Assembly (NCBI RefSeq): GCF_027409185.1
Contig: NC_084463.1
Span: forward strand, 72,773,852 to 72,837,851
Length of the DNA stretch: 64,000 nt
Reading direction: 5' to 3'
Origin: Cynocephalus volans
Lineage: Eukaryota > Chordata > Mammalia > Dermoptera > Cynocephalidae
Below are positions 58,011 through 64,000 of this stretch, piece after piece. Positions within the stretch are counted from its first letter, which is position 1. Each line of letters starts with the position of its first letter. The notes beneath the pieces were generated by a model. The model had not been told where the DNA came from. It ran no database searches and saw only the letters and a list, made by a program, of their open reading frames with translations. The position numbers and the translations under genes are program-made.

Positions 58011-58138
58011 CATCATTTCCAGGTTATGGGTGTCTAATCTGTTTTTTCTTTGTTTATCAAAGCTTCTATTTTTCTAAAATACCTCTTTAGATTTTGCTTT
58101 CCAGGGTGAAAGAAGAAATAAATAGGTTCAGATTCTGC
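58011..58138 (+). repeat. Inverted duplication, left arm
   Basis: 128 bp whose reverse complement recurs at 58506-58639 with roughly 90% identity by eye. Shared blocks include 'cttctatttttctaaaatac', 'tagattttgctttcca' and 'gaagaaataaataggttcag'. No known family recognised. Confidence 0.9.
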
Positions 58139-58505
58139 AAAGCTGTAAGCAGAGGTTCTATAGGAAGAGAAATTGGACAACCAGCCCTGTAAACTTGGGA
58201 TAGCTATACAAAATAATTGCACACATGTAGAGATTTAGAGGAAATGACCAGGAAGATTGGAGGAAGATACTGAAAGCATTAGTGGTGGGTTTCAAAGTGA
58301 AGCATTGATTATAGGTAGAGATGCAGCTATACCCACTTTTGTGAGGAGACATTCTTGAGATATTTATAGCATTAGAACTTTTCAGAAAGGTAGAATCAAG
58401 ATGAATTAAATTAGAAGGGGTACTTAATAAGAGTTCAAATCTAGACTAGGGTTACATGTTGGTTTGTTAGGTGCATTTATTTTTCAAATCAGAAAATTAA
58501 ATCAG
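58139..58505. other. Spacer of inverted duplication
   Basis: 367 bp of non-coding DNA between the two arms. No gene or classified repeat seen. Confidence 0.5.
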
Positions 58506-58639
58506 GCAGAATCTGAACCTATTTATTTCTTCTTTCTCATTGGAAAGCAAAATCTAAAGGGGTATTTTAGAAAAATAGAAGTTTTGACAAACAAAGATAA
58601 AGTAAAAGCAAATTAGACACCCATAACCAGGAAATGATG
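58506..58639 (-). repeat. Inverted duplication, right arm
   Basis: 134-bp partner of 58011-58138 in opposite orientation. The outer ends ('catcatttcc' at the left, 'ggaaatgatg' at the right) mark sharp boundaries. Confidence 0.9.
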
Positions 58640-60159
58640 CTAGCCTTAGATGTACAGAGAGGTAAAGTCTAACTGCTGCAAACTCAGCTGAGCTGTCCTG
58701 GGTGAACACAGGTATTCAAGGCCTGGAACATTCAGTAGCTGAGGAAAAGACAAAGCAGCACACTCCAGCAGTATTTATTAGTCCTCACCAGACCCCTTGA
58801 AGCAATATCTGTTATAGGAATTTGCAGAACAAGTGTGATTTTCCAGTCGAAAGAAATGTGAGGACTAGGATCAGATTTTTCCCAGTAAGAGGGTTTCTCA
58901 GTCCTCAACAATGCCTCCTCAGTCCCGGTTGCACAGTAGGGAGAGATGCCTGTGCACAGGATGCCCAAGAGCCTCTGCCACCAGACAGAACCCCCATTCA
59001 GTTCCCATTTCCCATTTGATTCCTTTGTTTCTGGAATCCCAGGAAAGAGGTAAGAGTTTTGAATATGCTGAAAGGAAGTGGAAAAATCACTTTACATGAG
59101 ATAACTGGGTCTTACTCAAGGCAACTTTCTAAATATATCAAGAAGGGACGATTGTCTCAATGTCATTCTGTGAGAGAGAAGGTGTGCAGGTAGATTTCCC
59201 CTCTAGGTGTAGCAAATGCAAGATTAGTCTTCTAAATCGATTTGGCAAATTTTCTCACCAGGTTCATAAGTCATGGAAAAGCGATTTCATACGTGCAGAC
59301 TAAAAGAACAGAATATCTTTGTGTATGTTCTTCCTTCCAGTACCGCTGAGTTTCTGCTTCAGTCTTTGGCAATGTTAGGAACTAGTTCTAAGAACATAAT
59401 TTTGCCCAGAATAACTGCACGAGGGGCTGGGGATTCATGTTTCCTCGGTTTGGTAGGTGTGGGAACAGTGCATGATAACCTCCTAGATCCAATTAACATT
59501 TTAGACTCTTTAAAATTGGGGCACATGGGAGGTGAGTACTGAGAATGCCTCTCGCTGAGGCAATACCCATAAAGAGATGGAATATTTTTGTAATAAATAA
59601 ATGTAAAATCATTCTTCAAACATACACAAAACAAGGGCTCTCCTGCCTCCGTAAAACCGGAACTACATTTCCCAGGCTCACTTGCTGTGTGGCTTCCGGT
59701 CCCAGAAAGCTCCTGTGGAGGACTGGGGAGTGGGAGGAAGGAGAAGCTAAGTTACCCCCTACCTGCTCCCCTAGTCTCAGGCAGTCTCTGCGTCTCCTTA
59801 ACAGATCCTGTCCTTATCACACAGTTCTCCATCAGGTCCTTGCTAACGTTGGGCAGCCTGGCTGTGATGGTTCTGCCTCCTAGCACTCTGCCTTGGCTTA
59901 TCCACTTTTACAGTCCAAGCCAAAAGGTGGTAGCAACCTTTTGCTATTGAAACTTCCGTATTCCTTGTTTGGCTTCTTAGTTATTTTATCACCTATGTAA
60001 CCTTTTATTTTCTTATTTTGTATTGCATTTTTTTTCTGTTTAAATAATTAGAGTAGTTGCTGTTTTCCTGATTGGACCCTGAATGATATGATTATCAAGA
60101 TTTTGCCACACTTATTTCATGTATCCTCTTTTTATTCTTTGCTGAGATATTTACAGTAA
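58640..60159. other. Non-coding, no gene recognised
   Basis: Open frames up to 112 codons (59545-59883) lack any signature. A motif 'ggaactacatttcccaggct' near 59660 resembles a common dispersed repeat but I cannot name it. Confidence 0.4.
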
Positions 60160-60790
60160 ACCTGAGACCACTTCATTTCACTCCTACAGACCGTAAGAGG
60201 CATCTCTAAAAATATGAAAATGTTCTTATGTAATCACCATCTTATTATCAGAACTAACAAAATTAATAATTCCTGGGTATCATCCAATATCCTTACTAAA
60301 TTCAAATTTCTCCATTAAATTTTTTTTCCTTTCAGATAGTTTGCTTAAATTAGGATCTAAACTAGGCTCACGTGCTATAGTTGCTTTTTATGTTTCTCAT
60401 AGCTCTTTTAGTCGACAGAAGTCTGTCCAATAACATTGTTAAAGTGCCATCAACCCACTGAAGAAACTAAGTTTGTGTCTTGTTAAGTGTTTCAGATTCA
60501 GGGTTTGTCTTCTTGTTCTCTAGTCTTGTCATTTAAGTTGTTTCTCTACCCTTCTTTTTTTCTGTTAAATGATAGTTAACTGTAGGTATGTGTTTATATT
60601 CTAAGTTTTTTGGGTTGGTTTTGTTTGTTTGGTTTTTGATTTTTTTTCAAGCATACTTCATAGGGGGTGGTGTGTACTTCATATTGCATTATATCAGGTG
60701 TGCACAGTCTCTATTTTTCTATTAATTACCAGTGGGGTAAAATAATGACTCTCTAATCTCTGCTTTTGAAAGTTCCTTCATTAGTGTTGT
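60160..60790 (-). mobile_element. Old L1M/L1ME 3' UTR
   Basis: 'gtatcatccaatatccttac', 'aaattcaaatttctccatta', 'tgctatagttgctttttatg' and 'gtgtacttcatattgcatta' follow the antisense 3' UTR of an old L1ME-type element. Confidence 0.6.
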
Positions 60791-61261
60791 TCACAAATAT
60801 TCCATTTTTCCTCCTTCTGAACATAAGTAGAATTGGACCTCTAAAACTCCCTTGAAATTAGATGTAACCATGTGGCTTGATTTGGCCAATGAAATATGAC
60901 ACTAACAGGTGGAAGCCTTTAAGAGCCAGTATGCAAATCACCATATGACCTTCTCTGCCTCAGCATTAAGAATGTTCCAAGATCTGTCAAATCTCAATTG
61001 GTTTCATCCATTATTTATCATTGTCTGAATCAATTATTTCACTGGGGTTTGTAAAATGATGATCTTCCCCCAACCCCAGTACTGGCATTCCTTTTATGTT
61101 TATCAGCTGAAATTCTTCTGCAAAGAAGAATTTAATACCATTTTTCAATCCTCTTAAGATGAAAAAACTGAAATGAGAATTTCTAAACTTTTTAATTTAT
61201 TATTTTCTAACTTGTTAAACAATTATATTTTACTTTAATTTTTTGAACTTTAATTCACAGG
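60791..61261. other. Non-coding, repeat-like trace
   Basis: 'ccatgtggcttgatttggcc' followed by 'aatgaaatatgac' (60867-60900) is a motif common in mammalian dispersed repeats. The family name is uncertain. Confidence 0.35.
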
Positions 61262-61556
61262 ACAAGATAATCTGAGGAATATTTACAAAGACTACCCAAA
61301 CCACCCAGCAGGACTTAGCTCCAGATACCCACACAGATCATATGCTTATGACTGATTGATTGAATCCAGAGTTGGTTCTCTCCCTTTCCTTGTTTCACTT
61401 CTCCAGTTCTCTCTTGGTGCCTCCAGGGATCACCTGCCAAATAAACTTGCACTCACTTTTTCTCAGGGTCTGCTTCTGGGGAAACTAAAGACACATAGCT
61501 TAGTTATATTGGAGGAATAAAACATTTCCTTGGAAGAAGGATTGAACCTCAGAGGT
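61262..61556 (+). mobile_element. LTR-like repeat, copy B
   Basis: Paralogue of 57475-57770, with 'tatttacaaagactacccaa', 'gggatcacctgcca', 'aataaacttgcactcacttt', 'tctcagggtctgcttctggg' and 'cttagttatattggaggaat'. It abuts an antisense L1 at 61557. Confidence 0.5.
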
Positions 61557-64000
61557 ATGGGTCTAGTTTCATTCTACATATGATGTTCAGTTTTCCCAGC
61601 ACCATTTCTCAAAGAGGCAGGCTTTTCCCCAATGTATGTTCTTAGTGCCTTTGTGGAAGATCAGTTGGCAGTAAGAATGTGGGTTGGTTTCTGGGTTCTC
61701 TATTCTGTTCCATTGGTCTGTGTGTCCGTTTTTATGCCTGTACTATGCTGTTTTGGTTCCTATAGCTTTGTAGTATAATTTGAAGTCAGGTAGTGTTTTG
61801 CTTCTGGCTTTATTTATTTATTTTTTTGTTCAGGATTGCTTTGGCTAGATGGGGTCTTTTGTTGTTCCATATGAATGTTAGGGTTGTTTTTTCTATTTCT
61901 GTGAAGAATGTCATGGGTATTTTAATGGGGATTGCATTGAATCTGTAGATTGCTTTGGGCAGTGTGGACATATTCACAATGTTAATTCTTCCAGTCCAAG
62001 AGCATGGAATGTCTTTCCATCTTTTTGTGTCCTCTTTAATTTCTTTCAACAGTGATTTGTAGTTCTTATAGAGATCTTTCATTTCCTTGGTTAAATTTAT
62101 TCCTAGGTATTTTACTTTTTTTGGTGATTATTGTAAATGAGCTAGCTTTCTTTATTTTGTTTTCTGCTAGTTCATTGTTGGCGTATTGAAATGCTACTGA
62201 TTTTTGTGTGTTGATTTTGTATCCTGCATCTTTATTGAAATGGTTTATCAATTCTAAGAGTTTTTTTGTGGAGTTGTTAGGCTTTTCTATATTTAGGATC
62301 ATGTCAACTGCAAATGGGGACAATTTGATTTTGTCTTTTCCAATCTGGTTGCCATTTATTTCTTTCAGTTGTCTGATTGCTCTGGCTAGTACTTCCAATA
62401 CTATGTTAAATAAGAGTGGTAAGAGTGGGCATCCTTCTTGATCTTGTTCTTAATTTCAGGATGATATTGGCAGTGGATTTGTCATATATGGTTTTTATTG
62501 TGTTGAGTTACTTTCCTTCAATACATAATTTGCTGAGAGCCTTTATCATGAAGGGATGTTGAATTTTGTCAAATGTTTTTCCTGTGTCTATTGAGATAAT
62601 TATATGGTTTTTGTCCTTGATTTTTTTGATGTGGTGTATCACATCTATTGACTTGGGCATGTTGAACCATCTTGGCCTTCCTGGGATGAATCTCTCTTGA
62701 TCATGGTGTACAATTTTTTTGATGTGTTGGTGTATTCTATTTACTAATGTTTTATTGAGGATTTTTGTGTCTATGTTCATCAAATATATTAGCCCACAGT
62801 TTCTTTTTTTGTGGTATCTTTGTCTGGTTTTGGTGTCAGAGTGATGCTGGCCTCATGGAATGAATTTGGGAGAATGGTTTCTGTTTCAATATTTTGGAAT
62901 AGTTAGAAAAGAATTAGTATTAATTCCTCTTTAAAGTTTGGTAGAACAGTAAAGCCATCTGGTGCTGGCCTTTTCTTTGTTGGGAGACTGCTGATTACTG
63001 CCTCAATCTCATTGCTTTTTATGGGTCTGTTTAGGTTTTCTGTTTCTTCTTGGTTTAGTCTTGGTAGTTTGTATGTGTCCAGAAATTTATCCATTTTCTC
63101 CAGGTTTTCAAATTTGTTGGCATATAGTCATTTATAATTAACGATTCTTTGTATTTCTGTGGTATTGGTTGCAATGTCTCCTTTTTCATTCTAATTTTTG
63201 TTACTTGATTCTTCTCTCCTCTTTTCTTAGTTAGCCTAGCTAATGGTTTGTGTATTTTGTTTATCTTCTCCAAAAACTAACTTTTTGTTTCATTGATAAT
63301 TTGTATTAATTTTGGGGTCTCTGTTTCATTTAGTTTTTCTCTGATCTTAATTATTTCCTTCCATGTTCTAATTTTGGGATTGGATTGTTATTATTTTTCT
63401 AGTTCTTTGAGGTTAGCATTAGGTTGTTTATTTGAAATCTTTCTATTCTTTTGATGTAAGCATTTACTGTGATAAACTTTCCTCTTAGTACTGCTTTTGC
63501 AGTATCACACAGGTTTTAGTATGATGTGTTTTTATTTTCATCAGTTTTGAGAAATTTTCTGATTTCCTATTTAATTTCTTCTTGGACCCTTATGTCATTC
63601 AGGAGCATGTTGTTTAATTTCTATGTGGCTGTATAGTTTCCAGAATTTTGCTTGTTATTGATTTCCAGTTTTAATCTGTTGTGGTCTGAAAAGATACCTG
63701 AAGTAATTTCAATTTTTTAAAACTTGTTGAGACTTGACTTGTTACCTAACATGTGGTCTGTCCTGGAGAATGTTCCATGTGCTAATGAGAAGAATATGTA
63801 TTCTATGGTTGTTGGATGAAATGTTCTGTAGATATCTGCCAAATACAATCGGTCTAAAGTGTTGCTTAAATCCTGTGTTTCTCTGTTGATTTGTAGCCTA
63901 GATGATTTGTCCAGTGTTGAGAAAGGGGTGTTCAGGTCCATAACTATTATTATATTTGGGTCTGTCTTTTTCTTTAGGTCTAATAGTGTTTGCTTTTTAT
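61557..64000 (-). mobile_element. L1, antisense, 3' end missing
   Basis: Starts inside ORF2, at the position matching 6292 of the intact copy, and runs through the RT region ('[16 protein letters not shown]' on the minus strand near 62580) and the endonuclease ('MDLNTPFSTLDKSSRLQINR' near 63930) to the window edge. The FADD box has decayed to 'FAVD' (about 62310). Stops and frameshifts are frequent, so it is inactive. The last 1.2 kb of the element and its tail are absent. Confidence 0.88.

Noticed and set aside
59545-59950. 112-codon and 87-codon overlapping frames
   Set aside because: Overlap in different frames with no motif; more likely an old repeat.

Overview
The window is a gene-poor, repeat-dense stretch of placental mammal nuclear DNA. 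I see no intact host gene. The dispersed tRNA-Ile-derived SINEs (monomers, plus one dimer) that end in 'gctgcc' followed by poly(A) look like the t-SINE/CYN family described from colugos (Dermoptera). Together with a lineage-specific L1 this suggests a flying lemur such as Galeopterus or Cynocephalus. The assignment rests on remembered family features, not a search.

Layout: 1-5066 is non-coding DNA with old MIR, L2 and MER5-like fragments, one t-SINE and a possible antisense LTR. 5068-11853 is a full-length antisense L1 with a long pure poly(A) tail, intact ORF2 (1275 aa) and ORF1 (332 aa), a CpG-rich 5' UTR and an 8-bp target duplication. It is the only element here with intact long coding capacity. 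11854-15646 holds more MIR and L2 relics and an inverted pair of t-SINEs. 15665-19412 is a processed retrocopy of the DEAD-box helicase gene DDX18, inserted into an older antisense L1 3' end and flanked by an 18-bp duplication. 20745-23228 looks like an ERVL-type relic. 23.2-29.6 kb is mostly featureless. 29.6-33.7 kb is an internally deleted antisense L1 with a different, partly tandem 5' UTR. 35.3-42.3 kb is a very old sense L1 interrupted by two MaLR LTRs, another LTR and a dimeric t-SINE. 44.5-46.1 kb contains an old sense L1 fragment broken by a 510-bp internally deleted 'mini-L1'. 46.8-51.3 kb carries a Tigger element, MLT1 and MST LTRs and two more t-SINEs. 53.2-56.1 kb has an ancient L1 and a twin-primed (inverted) L1. 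56.5-61.5 kb has an MLT1 LTR, related LTR-like repeats and a 130-bp inverted duplication. 61.56-64.0 kb is another antisense L1 that runs off the window.

How the parts relate: the intact L1 encodes the type of machinery (ORF1p chaperone, ORF2p endonuclease and reverse transcriptase) that would have mobilised the SINEs and the DDX18 mRNA in trans. The poly(A) tails and target duplications on those elements fit this. I found no CRISPR array, operon or other unusual coding system. The points worth a second look are structural: nested insertions, internally deleted L1s, inverted and direct local duplications, and an unusual hairpin-bearing SINE.
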